This document shows, in pieces, positions 26,793 to 36,744 of a stretch of DNA of 59,306 bases. The position numbers and the translations under genes were made by a program. The notes beneath the pieces are model-generated. The model ran no database searches, had not been told where the DNA came from, and saw only the letters and a list, made by a program, of their open reading frames with translations. This stretch comes from Luteitalea sp. (GTDB taxonomy: Bacteria; Acidobacteriota; Vicinamibacteria; Vicinamibacterales; Vicinamibacteraceae): the NCBI GenBank assembly GCA_009377495.1, contig WHTZ01000037.1, forward strand, positions 1-59,306. Reading direction: 5' to 3'. Position 1 is the first letter of the stretch; each line of letters begins with the position of its first letter.

Positions 26793-28202
26793 ATGAGGCG
26801 TTCGACACTGGTGATCGCCCTCTTCCTTGCCACGGCGGGGCTCTCCGCGCAGCATCGCGAGGGGCGCTACCGGCTGCACCTGGATCAGCCGCGGCAGACC
26901 ATCTGGGGTCTCGGCGTAGAGATCCAAAGCGACAGCATCGGTTCGGCGAACCTCGGATTGCCTGACAAGGTGGTCGCCGTTCCTCATGACCTGACGCGCA
27001 TGGAGCGCAGACGTTTCTACACCGACATGCTCCGCGGGTTTCGATATTGCAGGCTGGCCCTCGGCCTCTACCTGCGAGGCCTCGACACGGAGAAGAAGCA
27101 CATTATCGAGCGCTATCCCGGCCAGATGCGCGACCTCAAGGAGATGATGGACCAGTCTGGGATGGAGAGCGTGGCGGCCGAATACTGGTCCCCGGCCCCT
27201 TACTGGAAGAGCAACGGCCGTTATCGGGGCGGAACGCTGAGGAGCTTCGATCCAGAGTTCCTGGACGAGCTCGGTGACGCGTTGGTTGCCGACCTGCGCT
27301 ATCTCGAAGGGCACGGCCTCGAGGTGTCCATGTGGAGCTTACAAAATGAGCCTCCCGTAAATCACGACAAGTACTCGACGGCCGAGTACAGCGGCGACCA
27401 GTATTACCGAACCATGAAGGCGGTCGCGCCGAAGATCCGTGCGGCCTTCCCGAAGGTGCTCATCCACGCGGATAGCCACAGCGGTCAGCATTCCGACGGC
27501 GGCAAGCGCATTCGCCAAGATCCCGACCTGCTCCGCTTAGTCGACGCGTGGACTTGGCACCGTATCGGCCGGGATTCGAATGAGCTGATTGACAAGGCCG
27601 AGTGGTTCAGCCGTGAAGCCGAGGGGAAACCCGTCTTCAACAATGAGTTCGAGTATCTGCAAGGTCCCGCGTCCGATCGTCGCTTCGTCAACACCGCTCA
27701 GAGCCTGATGAACTGGCTCGTATTTCAGAGCTCGCCAACGTGGTTTTGGCTGCACGCGCTGAAGCCCACGTATAACGCCGAGGCATCCGGGTACGCGCTT
27801 GGCTTTTGGCGTCCGGCTGACGACCAGGACTTTTCTCGATGGCCGGATCTCAAACCCGGCCACTGGACGTACAACACTCAGAACTGGCATTCGCTCGCCG
27901 GTTTCCTGAAATACCTGCCGTGGGACTCGGTGCGCCTGCACGTCGAAGAGGAGCGGGTCCGTCAGGACAACCGCATCCTCGCCTGGCGCACGCCCACAGG
28001 CCGGGTCGCCCTGGCCCTGACCAATCGCTCAGGCGGCCCATTTCGCTTTCACATTGATCTGGGGCGCGATCTGAACCTGTCTGGATTTCGCTACACGCCG
28101 TCCGAGGCCCATGTCGCCCTGGGCATGCGGTCGGGCGCGACGCTGGCGGCCGAGATGCCCGACTTGGCCATCGAGTTCTGGGTGGAGGCACCGAACCCTT
28201 GA
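26793..28202 (+). CDS. Secreted glycoside hydrolase, GH30-like
   Basis: A 469-residue secreted hydrolase; GGAG 6 nt upstream favours the ATG at 26793 over one at 26781, and the signal peptide then starts at once (MRRSTLVIALFLATAGLSAQ). The (beta/alpha)8 domain shows the clan A pattern: QTIWGLGVEIQSDS at the start, acid/base Glu186 in MWSLQNEPP and nucleophile candidate Glu285 (or Glu287) in VFNNEFEYL. A short beta-sandwich follows (VALALTNRSGGPFRF). It fits GH30 best; other clan A families are possible. Transcribed with the MFS-SDR-racemase genes. Confidence 0.82.
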   Translation: MRRSTLVIALFLATAGLSAQHREGRYRLHLDQPRQTIWGLGVEIQSDSIGSANLGLPDKVVAVPHDLTRMERRRFYTDMLRGFRYCRLALGLYLRGLDTEKKHIIERYPGQMRDLKEMMDQSGMESVAAEYWSPAPYWKSNGRYRGGTLRSFDPEFLDELGDALVADLRYLEGHGLEVSMWSLQNEPPVNHDKYSTAEYSGDQYYRTMKAVAPKIRAAFPKVLIHADSHSGQHSDGGKRIRQDPDLLRLVDAWTWHRIGRDSNELIDKAEWFSREAEGKPVFNNEFEYLQGPASDRRFVNTAQSLMNWLVFQSSPTWFWLHALKPTYNAEASGYALGFWRPADDQDFSRWPDLKPGHWTYNTQNWHSLAGFLKYLPWDSVRLHVEEERVRQDNRILAWRTPTGRVALALTNRSGGPFRFHIDLGRDLNLSGFRYTPSEAHVALGMRSGATLAAEMPDLAIEFWVEAPNP

Positions 28203-28221
28203 CAGAGGTACCGAACCCTGG

Positions 28222-28274
28222 TTGACAGGGGATCAGCAGATGCTATAGCATAACCCTAAAGTTAAAGGTTTAAC
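28222..28274 (+). promoter_or_regulatory. Promoter and LacI-type operator 2
   Basis: TTGACA (28222-28227), 16-nt spacer and TATAGC (28244-28249) form a promoter; GTTAAAGGTTTAAC (28261-28274) lies just after the expected start site. It has the same GTTAAA/TTTAAC arms as the site at 23438-23451, differing only at the central two bases. A regulator sitting there would block elongation or initiation. Confidence 0.8.
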
Positions 28275-28325
28275 GTCGCGTAGACGACGGCCGCCATGAG
28301 CGGTCTGCTCTCAAGGAGGCTTTAC

Positions 28326-31300
28326 GTGCGGCACCCAGTGGACGCGACTGGTCGTTCCTTCGTCATCTCGTGCGTGGTGGCCTTGCTGGCCATCGCGGCT
28401 GGACCCGTCTATGCGCAGCAGGCGACCGTCTCCGGGCGTGTGACCGATACGTCGGAGGCTGGGCTTCCTGGCGCAAGCGTGACCATCACCAACGTCGAGA
28501 CCGGGATCGAGACCGCCGTGACGACGAACCAGGAAGGGTATTACACGATCCCGCTCCTGCAACCCGGCCGCTATGCGATCGCCGTTGACCTGTCCGGGTT
28601 CCGCCCAGCGACCCGCACGGCCATTACCCTCGCTGTACAGCAAGTGGCCCGGATCGACTTTACGCTGGAGGTGGGGGGCGTGGAGGAGACCGTAGAGGTG
28701 GGAGCGCCGCTCGTTGACGCTCAGACCTCGTCACTCGGCCACGTCATTGAGAACGCGCGCGTCCGAGAACTGCCACTGAACGGTCGCAACCCCCTCGAGC
28801 TCTCTCGACTCACTCCGGGCGTCAACCTGCTGGCGACCGCCTTCCTCGACAACCGAAACTTCAACCTCACGAGTGTCAGTATCAACGGCGGCCAAGGTGG
28901 CACGAATGCTGTGCTGATCGATGGCGGGTCAGCGACGCTGCCGGCGCGCAACGAATACGCGGTGGCGCCCAATGTGGACGCCGTTGAGGAGTTCAGAGTT
29001 CAGACGAATGCGTACTCGGCCGAGTTCGGGATGACCGGCGGCGGCGTGATCAATCTCGTGACGAAGTCGGGCACCAATGACTTCCGCGGCACGCTATTCG
29101 AGTTTCTCCGGAACGACAAGGTTGATGCCAACAGCTGGACCAACAATCGGAACGACCTCGACAAGCCTCCGCTGCGCTACAACCAGTTTGGCGGGACGAT
29201 CGGGGGGCCCATTTGGCTTCCGGACAATCTCGGCCCGCTGAGCTACGACGGGCACAATCGGTCGTTCTTCTTCTTCAACTACGAAGGGATTCGCTTCCGC
29301 AGCTCCACGACGGCGCTGACGCGCGTGCCGACGGAGCTCGAGCGGCGCGGGGATTTCAGCGAGACGTTGATTCAATCGTCGGGCGGCGCGATCATTCCGG
29401 TGCAGTTGTACGATCCGGCGACCACCCAACCCAACCCAGCGGGCGCGGGATTCGTGCGTGACCCGCTGCAGGCTGTGATTCCCAGCGAGCGGCTGGATCC
29501 GGTCGCCCTCAACGCCTTGCAGTTCTATCCGCAGCCCAACCGGACACCGGACGATCCGACGGGGCGGAACAACTTCATCAGCACGGCGAGCACCTTTAGC
29601 GACGCGGAGCAGTACAACGCACGCGTCGATCATCTGATCAGTGCGGCGAACCGGCTCTTCGTGCGCTACTCGCAGAATGATGCCAGCAATAGCGGGAATC
29701 CGCCGATCTTCGACGCGGACAACATGGGAGATCCCCGCGCGTCGTTCCAGACCCGAAACAACAAGAGCGTGACGATCGGTGACACGCACGCGTTCAGCGG
29801 GCGCGTGCTGAATGAAGTCCGTCTCTCGGTCTCACGCCAGGCCCTGCTGAGCGAGCCAGCCGGGCTCAACGTCAACGCACCGGGTTCGCTCGGCTTCCCT
29901 GTGAGCATCCCAGACACGTTGTTCCCGCGGCTCAACACGGGCGACGTGCAGAACCTTGGCAGCGATCCAGGTCAGTTCAGGCTGGCGGGACTGACCGGCG
30001 GCCAGGTGACCGACAGCCTGAGCATCGCGCTGGGGAAACATACGATCAAGACGGGGATCGACCTGCGCGTTCACCAGTTCAATAACCGCCAACCCGGACC
30101 GGTGTCTGGCCAGTTCACCTTCTCCCGGGATATGACCGGCAATCCACAGGATACCGCCGGCAACACGGGCTTTGGGCTGGCCACGTTTCTGCTTGGCTCG
30201 GTGAGCGGCGGTAACCTCAACTCGGATCTCGCGCGGGCGGTAGGCTTCCAGTACTATGGTGCGTTCGTGCAGGACGACTACCGCATCTCCCCGCGGTTGA
30301 CGCTGAACCTCGGGCTGCGCTACGACATCATCACGGCGCCGACAGAACGCTTCGACCGTCACTCGAACTTCAACCCGACTGCCATCAATCCCGTGACCGG
30401 CACACCGGGCGTCCTCGAATTCGCCGCTGTCGATTTCGGACGGCAGGTGTCCGACACCAACTTCACCAATTTCGGCCCGCGCGTGGGGTTGGCGTTCGAC
30501 GTCTTCGGCACGGGTCGAACCGTGGTGCGCGGCGGGTACGGCATCTTCTACTATCACAGCGGCGCGCTCGAGTTTCCGGCCAACCAGGGTTTCCAGGCCA
30601 CCACACCATTCCAATCGGAGCAGGGCAGCGACTTTTCGGCATTTCAGCTGGCGGACGGCCCACCAGAGATCATGGAACCCTCTGGCAGCTCGCTGGGCCC
30701 GCTCAGCTTTCTTGGCAACAACGTGACCTACTTCGAAGAGGATCGGCCCACCCCCAGCACGCAACAGTGGAATCTCAGCCTGCAACAGGAGCTGCCGGGA
30801 TCGACGCTGGTCGAAGTCGCGTATGCGGGCAGCCATAGCACGCACGTGATTGGGTTCAGCTACGATCTCAACCAGCTCGACCCGCAGTTTCTCAGCCTCG
30901 GCCTGGCCCTGGACGACCAGGTGCCGAATCCGTTCGTCGGCAGCATGCCGGAGGGCACGCCGCTCAGCGGCCCGACCATCTCCCGCCGCCAGTCACTGCG
31001 ACCATTCCCAGCCTATCTGAACGTCAACGTGCAGAATCCGCCACTGGGAGACATGATCTATCACAGCGGCCAAGTGAAGGTGGAGCGGCGCTTTGCTCAG
31101 GGTTTTGCCTTGCTCGGCTCGTATACCTTCTCGAAGAACATTGGCGACGTGGGCCGCAACATCATTGACTTCGCCACGACCGGTGGTTCACCGCAGAACA
31201 GCGTGGGCTGTGGCCAGAACACCAAATTCGATCGTGCGTCCTGCCGCTCGATCGAACCGCAGGACGTGACCCACAATTTTGTCCTCAGCACGATCTACGA

Positions 31301-31793
31301 GCTGCCCTTCGGGCAGGGCCAACCGTTCCTCTCATCCGGCGGCGCGCTCGCCCAGATCCTCGGCGGCTTTCAGCTGAACGCCATCGTGAACCTCCGAAGC
31401 GGGCTGCCGTTGGTCATCCGCGGGGCCAATAACGGTGCGGCTGACCGTCCGAACCTTGTCGGCGACCCTAGCCTGCCAACGAGCGAACAGAGCATCGATC
31501 GCTGGTTCAATACCGACGCCTTCGAGGCGCCGCCCGAGTTTACCTTCGGCGATACACCGCGCACCCTCCCGAGCACCCGTGGGCCCGGGTTCGCCTCCGT
31601 GGACTTGTCGGTGAGCAAGAACATCGCGTTCACCGGTACCAGCCGCCTCCAGTTCCGGGCGGAGCTCTTCAACGTGTTCAATCGCGTCAACTTCAACCAG
31701 CCGAACAGCAACTTTCTGTCCGCCGGGTTCGGCACGATCACCTCGGCTGGTGACCCGCGACGCGTACAGTTCGGCCTAAAGCTGTATTTCTGA
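28326..31793 (+). CDS. TonB-dependent receptor, Oar/SusC-like, of the polysaccharide locus
   Basis: An outer-membrane receptor of 1155 residues if translation starts at GTG 28326, which has AAGGAGG 6 nt upstream; an ATG at 28296 adds ten residues. Signal peptide (SFVISCVVALLAIAAGPVYA), carboxypeptidase regulatory-like domain (ATVSGRVTDTSEAGLPGASV), plug with ELPLNGRNPLELSRL and VINLVTKSGTNDFRGTLFEF, large barrel, C-terminal Phe (VQFGLKLYF). Located between enzymes of the locus and behind operator 2, it presumably captures oligosaccharides at the surface. No SusD-like partner is present, as is usual outside Bacteroidota. Confidence 0.93.
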   Translation: MRHPVDATGRSFVISCVVALLAIAAGPVYAQQATVSGRVTDTSEAGLPGASVTITNVETGIETAVTTNQEGYYTIPLLQPGRYAIAVDLSGFRPATRTAITLAVQQVARIDFTLEVGGVEETVEVGAPLVDAQTSSLGHVIENARVRELPLNGRNPLELSRLTPGVNLLATAFLDNRNFNLTSVSINGGQGGTNAVLIDGGSATLPARNEYAVAPNVDAVEEFRVQTNAYSAEFGMTGGGVINLVTKSGTNDFRGTLFEFLRNDKVDANSWTNNRNDLDKPPLRYNQFGGTIGGPIWLPDNLGPLSYDGHNRSFFFFNYEGIRFRSSTTALTRVPTELERRGDFSETLIQSSGGAIIPVQLYDPATTQPNPAGAGFVRDPLQAVIPSERLDPVALNALQFYPQPNRTPDDPTGRNNFISTASTFSDAEQYNARVDHLISAANRLFVRYSQNDASNSGNPPIFDADNMGDPRASFQTRNNKSVTIGDTHAFSGRVLNEVRLSVSRQALLSEPAGLNVNAPGSLGFPVSIPDTLFPRLNTGDVQNLGSDPGQFRLAGLTGGQVTDSLSIALGKHTIKTGIDLRVHQFNNRQPGPVSGQFTFSRDMTGNPQDTAGNTGFGLATFLLGSVSGGNLNSDLARAVGFQYYGAFVQDDYRISPRLTLNLGLRYDIITAPTERFDRHSNFNPTAINPVTGTPGVLEFAAVDFGRQVSDTNFTNFGPRVGLAFDVFGTGRTVVRGGYGIFYYHSGALEFPANQGFQATTPFQSEQGSDFSAFQLADGPPEIMEPSGSSLGPLSFLGNNVTYFEEDRPTPSTQQWNLSLQQELPGSTLVEVAYAGSHSTHVIGFSYDLNQLDPQFLSLGLALDDQVPNPFVGSMPEGTPLSGPTISRRQSLRPFPAYLNVNVQNPPLGDMIYHSGQVKVERRFAQGFALLGSYTFSKNIGDVGRNIIDFATTGGSPQNSVGCGQNTKFDRASCRSIEPQDVTHNFVLSTIYELPFGQGQPFLSSGGALAQILGGFQLNAIVNLRSGLPLVIRGANNGAADRPNLVGDPSLPTSEQSIDRWFNTDAFEAPPEFTFGDTPRTLPSTRGPGFASVDLSVSKNIAFTGTSRLQFRAELFNVFNRVNFNQPNSNFLSAGFGTITSAGDPRRVQFGLKLYF

Positions 31794-31918
31794 CACGCCG
31801 TTTCGCAGATAATCGAGCAGCCCTATTTAGTCGGCGCTATCACGCTTAGCCTAAGCCCACCGCCGTCCACGCGGTGAGCCTCCAGCAGGTCCCATGGGAT
31901 CGGCGGCTTCGAGTAGCG

Positions 31919-33493
31919 ATGAAATCAAAGGTGATAACCTCTTTTAAGCCCTCCTTGCTGTGCGTTCTCTTGATAGCCATAAGCGTCTCTGCACAACAAC
32001 GGCCAGAACTCCCCAACACTACACGCACCATAAGCCATCCGAATATCATCCTCATTCAAGCCGACATGCAACGGTATGATGCTTTAGGAGCTTACGGGAA
32101 TCCCTATATCAACACACCGAACCTCGATAGATTGGCACAATCAGGAACCTATTTCAGGCATGCCTATGCCACATCTCCAGTATGCGCCCCATCCCGCTGG
32201 AGTCTTTTTAGTGGCATGTATACGACCAGTCACCAGGCTTATTCTAACCAACATGAGGCTGAGGGAATCGAATTGCCTACAAGCCTTCCCATGGAATTAA
32301 AGCGACTAGGTTATACGAACGCATTGATCGGCAAGAATCACTCATTCCTCAGCAATAGGGAATTTGATATTCTCAGACCTATCCCTGAGAACGGCCATGA
32401 TTTCACCGTCACACGCCTAGCGCCCCGTGCGGCTCCCTGGCCTGCCCGCGAAGATCCTATGTACCTGCTTACTGATCGCACCCTTCAGTTTATTGATCAG
32501 CGACAGGCGCAAGAGCAACCCTATTTTATTTGGCTCTCCTACCTCTATCCGCATACTCCCTATCAAGTACCAGAGCCGTATTTTTCAATGTACAAAGATC
32601 GTGCTTTGCCGCCATTGCAACAAGAGAACAAGGGCCTAGAAGCGGCAGGAAAACCATTCAGGCAAATCTTTCATCAGGAGAATAATGACCGTTTGTTGCC
32701 CTTTGATGACGAGACAACGGCCTTGATGCGACACACTTACTATGGCATGGTCAGCTTGGTGGACGACCAGGTAGGGAGACTCTTCGATCACCTGGACCGA
32801 TTGGGTCAACGGAACGACACCATAGTCATTTTTACTAGCGATCACGGAGACTACCAGGGCGATCATCATATGTATACAAAGAGCCCGGCCATGTACGATT
32901 GCCTCATTCGTGTACCGCTTATCTTTTCGTGGCCGGGCCGTATTGAAGCAGTCACGCCCGACAGAACACTTGTTTCACAGGTAGATGTGATGCCCACGCT
33001 GTTATCTCTTGTCGGCGTCGATATTCCGCAGCAGGTGCAGGGGATTGACCTCTCAAAGAGCCTTATCAGCGGCAAGTGGGACCGGGAAGTCAGGGATGTG
33101 GTTTTTGCAGAGTATGGCCTTCCAGGAGCTTCTTTTGACAGACAACGACTAGAGGAAGTCTTCCCGGACTATAAAGAGAACCCCTTGAATTGGGCTGAAG
33201 GCGTACCCTATGAAGCCAACCCAGTGTCTCTGGCTGGCCGTTTTAGAATGGCCAGAACCCTCGAGTGGAAATACGTGGAGTATGAAGACGGCGACAATGA
33301 ATTGTATAACATGGTGCATGATCCGCATGAATTAACCAACCTTTACGGAACGGAAGAACATAGTACAGCGGCGCGAGCATTACAAAAGGCGCTTCGGGAG
33401 TGGAAGAAGGATTTGCCCGGAATAGAAAGAGACAAGGAAGACTTGGTGCCTTCATTTGTAGACTTTTACAAAAGGAAGACAGGCCGCGAATGA
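31919..33493 (+). CDS. Secreted sulfatase (alkaline-phosphatase superfamily)
   Basis: A 524-residue arylsulfatase-type enzyme. The start at 31919 gives a signal peptide (SFKPSLLCVLLIAISVSAQQ). Metal site begins IILIQADMQRYDALG; Cys89 in VCAPSRWSLFSG is the CxPSR residue converted to formylglycine; TSDHGDYQGDHH supplies further metal ligands. It removes sulfate esters from polysaccharide. Base composition is near 45-50% GC by eye, far below the neighbouring hydrolase (~62%), and codon use is AT-tolerant, so the gene was probably acquired separately. No formylglycine-generating enzyme or anSME lies in the window. Confidence 0.93.
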   Translation: MKSKVITSFKPSLLCVLLIAISVSAQQRPELPNTTRTISHPNIILIQADMQRYDALGAYGNPYINTPNLDRLAQSGTYFRHAYATSPVCAPSRWSLFSGMYTTSHQAYSNQHEAEGIELPTSLPMELKRLGYTNALIGKNHSFLSNREFDILRPIPENGHDFTVTRLAPRAAPWPAREDPMYLLTDRTLQFIDQRQAQEQPYFIWLSYLYPHTPYQVPEPYFSMYKDRALPPLQQENKGLEAAGKPFRQIFHQENNDRLLPFDDETTALMRHTYYGMVSLVDDQVGRLFDHLDRLGQRNDTIVIFTSDHGDYQGDHHMYTKSPAMYDCLIRVPLIFSWPGRIEAVTPDRTLVSQVDVMPTLLSLVGVDIPQQVQGIDLSKSLISGKWDREVRDVVFAEYGLPGASFDRQRLEEVFPDYKENPLNWAEGVPYEANPVSLAGRFRMARTLEWKYVEYEDGDNELYNMVHDPHELTNLYGTEEHSTAARALQKALREWKKDLPGIERDKEDLVPSFVDFYKRKTGRE

Positions 33494-33590
33494 ATATCAA
33501 CTAAGAGCGTGGCATGCCCCTTGCCATCACCTAACGGGGATTATTCATGAATCACAGTGGCTCAAGACCACTCTCTCAGGAAGAGTTTCC

Positions 33591-35288
33591 ATGTTTTCAA
33601 GACGGTCAATACACAAGTTGTTCGTCGCTGTCATCGCTTTTATCCCGTTTGTTTGGTCGTCCTCAGCGTACGACAGCGTCACTATAAGCGCCGACCGGTA
33701 CAAATCAGCCATTCAGCAATTCGCCGACAGGGTGCTCGAATCGGGTCTCGACAGGTACGGCGACCAGAAAACGCCCTTGTTCGCTGACGGCCTGCATGTC
33801 ACGACACTGGAACCGGCCACGTGGAAAGGCCCGAAGGGGGATACCTGGGCGCTGTCCAACTTCGCCAGCCAGCAGTCGCTGGTTCGCTTGCTCGACGGAT
33901 TGAGCGGCCTGACGGGTGATGCCCGCTATCGCACGGCGGCTGAAGAGGCAATCCGGTATGTGCTGAGCAACGTGGCGGCACCGAACGGTCTGCTGTACTG
34001 GGGCGGTCACGCGGCGTGGGACCTGCAAGAAGACCGGCCGGTAGGCAACCGGGGCAACATCACCATGCACGAACTGAAAGGCCAACAGGCGTATTACCGG
34101 CTGATGTGGCGGATCAATCCGGACGCCACCCGCCGGCTCATGGAAACCATCTGGGCCGGGCACATCCTCGACTGGTCCCTGCTGGACTACAACCGCCACG
34201 CCTCGACCAATGAAAACCATCCGCAGCCGTGGGATCACGAGTTCAACGAGACGATAGACGTGCCGTTTCAGGCCGTTGGAGGAAATCTGTCATTCTGTAA
34301 CGTGATACCCACGTTCCTGCATACGGGCATGCTGCTGTCTCTGCTGGATCAGCATGAAAAAGCATTGACCTGGACGCGGCGGCTGATCTACCGCTGGCAA
34401 GAGGCGCGCGACCCGAAGACGGGCCTGTCCGGAGGACAGTTGAGTTACAGAACCAACGACCGGGCACAGGATGCCCTGGGCCACGTGCATCCTGACATCA
34501 ATGAAGCCAAAATCGTCGCGACCTATCACCAGACCTCCCGTTACCACCGGCTGCCGCTGGACCAGATGCTGGCGGGGGAGGCCATGCTGGCGGCCAAAGG
34601 GCGGAATGCCGAGGTGGGGCGGGAGTTCATCGACTGGGCTTCGCAGGACCTCCAGGCTTACGCGACACACTCTTACGATCCGTCGACGGGACTGTTCAAT
34701 GCCGTGATGACCGACGGTACACCGATTCAATGGCAGAGAGCGAAAGAAGGCTATTACAACCCCGAGTCGTTCGCCCCCGAATCGCCCGACGGATCCATCC
34801 TGTGGGGTTACGCGCTGGCCTGGCGGCTGACGCAGGAACCGGCTCACTGGACCATGCTGCAGCACCTGTTCCGTACCATGGAACTGGGTGCACTGGGCAA
34901 TACCGACGGCAGTGGACGCGCGCTCCGTCTGGATACCACGATGGATGACTGGCTGACCATCTACGCCCTGTTGGATCTGTACGACGCCACGGATGACGGC
35001 GCGATACTCCAGCTGGCCGGCAGGGTCGGTGACAATCTGCTGGCGTTGCAGACGCCGACGGGGCTGTTTCCGCGGAAAGGCCGCGAGTGGGCCCGCACCG
35101 GCGACGATATTCCCCTGGCGCTGCTGCATCTCGCTGCTGCCATCGAAGGCAAACGGGACATGATTCCACCGCCCGTCACCGACCGTCAGTTCTTCCACGC
35201 GGTGTACTACGGCGACCTGGAACCGTACCAGAAGAAACGCGCGGACGAACGTACCATAGATTCGTATGTGTATTACGGGTCGGATTGA
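33591..35288 (+). CDS. Secreted (alpha/alpha)6-toroid glycosidase or polysaccharide lyase
   Basis: A 565-residue protein with a signal peptide (HKLFVAVIAFIPFVWSSSAY) and AGGAAGAG before the ATG. It is helical throughout with repeated aromatic loops (GLLYWGGHAAWDL, ILDWSLLDYNRHAS, NENHPQPWDHEF, LDQMLAGEAMLAAKG, DDWLTIYALLDLYD), which is the pattern of six-hairpin glycosidase folds. Similar proteins are often called pectate lyase; an unsaturated glycuronidase role is an alternative. Conserved Asp, His and Tyr residues are seen but catalytic ones cannot be assigned. It stands between two sulfatases and should act on the same polysaccharide. GC content matches the genome, unlike its flanks. Confidence 0.7.
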   Translation: MFSRRSIHKLFVAVIAFIPFVWSSSAYDSVTISADRYKSAIQQFADRVLESGLDRYGDQKTPLFADGLHVTTLEPATWKGPKGDTWALSNFASQQSLVRLLDGLSGLTGDARYRTAAEEAIRYVLSNVAAPNGLLYWGGHAAWDLQEDRPVGNRGNITMHELKGQQAYYRLMWRINPDATRRLMETIWAGHILDWSLLDYNRHASTNENHPQPWDHEFNETIDVPFQAVGGNLSFCNVIPTFLHTGMLLSLLDQHEKALTWTRRLIYRWQEARDPKTGLSGGQLSYRTNDRAQDALGHVHPDINEAKIVATYHQTSRYHRLPLDQMLAGEAMLAAKGRNAEVGREFIDWASQDLQAYATHSYDPSTGLFNAVMTDGTPIQWQRAKEGYYNPESFAPESPDGSILWGYALAWRLTQEPAHWTMLQHLFRTMELGALGNTDGSGRALRLDTTMDDWLTIYALLDLYDATDDGAILQLAGRVGDNLLALQTPTGLFPRKGREWARTGDDIPLALLHLAAAIEGKRDMIPPPVTDRQFFHAVYYGDLEPYQKKRADERTIDSYVYYGSD

Positions 35289-35322
35289 ACCTTATTGACG
35301 GTATCAAACCCAGGGGCTAACG

Positions 35323-36744
35323 ATGAAGAGTAGGTGGGCTGTTCTGTGGTTCATACTCTTGCCTGCCTGCGGCGTGGACGCGCCGGTTGACACGGCCACG
35401 CGTTCTAACTTCATTGTCATCTACTCAGATGATCAGCGGCAGGATGCGTTCGGCGCGGAGGGGAATCCGGCTATTATTACCCCGACCCTTGATCAAATGG
35501 CACAGAAGGCAGTCCATTTTACCAATGCGAACGTGGTCTTTTCATTGTGCAGCCCGAGCCGGGCAGCTATCCTAACGGGCAGATATGGCAGTGCAAACGG
35601 AGTGCTTCACCTTGACAGCAAATTAAACCCAGAGGAACGAACGATTGCTGCCTATCTGAAAGAGGCTGGTTATCAAACGGCGATTTCTGGCAAGTGGCAC
35701 ATCCAGCCACATCCGAAGGAGGTCGGGTTTGATTTTCATGTGTTCTTCGAGGGCAACGGTGCCTACTATAACCGAGTGATTCAGGACATGGGCAACGAGG
35801 TAAGGCCTGAAGAACATTGTGATGAATATTGCGTAGATCGTTCGATCGACTTTCTAGAAGATGCTGTAAGCAACAACCGACCGTTCTTCTTGTTCCACAA
35901 TACGCAGCTTCCTCACATGAACGGTGAATTGAAATGGGATGCACGACAGCAGACGCTGGCCAAATACAATGTGGCAGATATGCCAGTAGCAAAGACCAGG
36001 TTGGATGATTTATCCAGCAAACCGGAGTACCTGAAGACAGTGAGAAATAGGGTGCAAGCAGCGAAGTATGGTTATCCGGATGCTGAGGCCATACAGCGCC
36101 ACACCAAGGAGTACTATGCGGTAATCACGGAGATGGATGACGCGTTGGGAAGGCTGTTTAAAGCGATCGATCGCCTGGGCCTGCGCGAGAACACGTATAT
36201 CATCTTTATGAGCGACAACGGCTGGATGTTAGGAGAGCATGGATTTACCAGTAAAGTACTTCCATACCGCCCTTCGACCCGTGTGCCCATGTTTATTCTG
36301 GGCCCAGGCCTTACACCTCGCACCGAAGAGGGGATAGCACTCAATATCGATGTTGCGCCGACGCTCTTGGATTTGGCTGGCATCAGGCAACCGGGGGGGA
36401 TTCATGGAAAGAGCCTGGTACCTGTAATTACTGGCAAGGCCGCCGAATTGCGAGATGCGTTTGTCTACGAGGGACTAGGTAGCTACGGAGGCGCCAAGCC
36501 GAACCTGACCGTAATCAGTAACAAGTACCGGTATATAGAAACCTTTGAAAATGAATCGTTGAGCAGGGTGACCTTTAGGGAATTGTACGATCAGAGTAGC
36601 GATCCGGAGGAAATGGAAAATCTGGTACATGATAGGGCGTACGATGCGAAGCTTAGAGAATTCAATGGTCTTGTGAAAGAGCATATGACGGAGATCCTGA
36701 ACAAGAAGCACCCAACACCCCCAACACCCTTGGCCCGCCCGTGA
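35323..36744 (+). CDS. Sulfatase, predicted lipoprotein
   Basis: A 473-residue sulfatase with a lipoprotein signal (VLWFILLPACGVD, lipobox LPAC, Cys16), so it is anchored to a membrane facing the periplasm or surface. Metal-binding start NFIVIYSDDQRQDAFGAEGN; Cys76 in FSLCSPSRAAILTGRYG is the formylglycine site; FMSDNGWMLGEHG and the GxSLVPV region complete the family pattern. Sequence is GC-poor like the first sulfatase but the two proteins are not close paralogues (lengths and loops differ). Last gene of the locus. Confidence 0.93.
   Translation: MKSRWAVLWFILLPACGVDAPVDTATRSNFIVIYSDDQRQDAFGAEGNPAIITPTLDQMAQKAVHFTNANVVFSLCSPSRAAILTGRYGSANGVLHLDSKLNPEERTIAAYLKEAGYQTAISGKWHIQPHPKEVGFDFHVFFEGNGAYYNRVIQDMGNEVRPEEHCDEYCVDRSIDFLEDAVSNNRPFFLFHNTQLPHMNGELKWDARQQTLAKYNVADMPVAKTRLDDLSSKPEYLKTVRNRVQAAKYGYPDAEAIQRHTKEYYAVITEMDDALGRLFKAIDRLGLRENTYIIFMSDNGWMLGEHGFTSKVLPYRPSTRVPMFILGPGLTPRTEEGIALNIDVAPTLLDLAGIRQPGGIHGKSLVPVITGKAAELRDAFVYEGLGSYGGAKPNLTVISNKYRYIETFENESLSRVTFRELYDQSSDPEEMENLVHDRAYDAKLREFNGLVKEHMTEILNKKHPTPPTPLARP

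Noticed and set aside
25938..27314. 458-codon open frame on the minus strand
   Set aside because: It lies antisense to the racemase-family and GH30-like genes, both of which carry clear catalytic motifs; the minus translation is Arg/Val-rich with no domain, as expected for GC-rich shadow frames.
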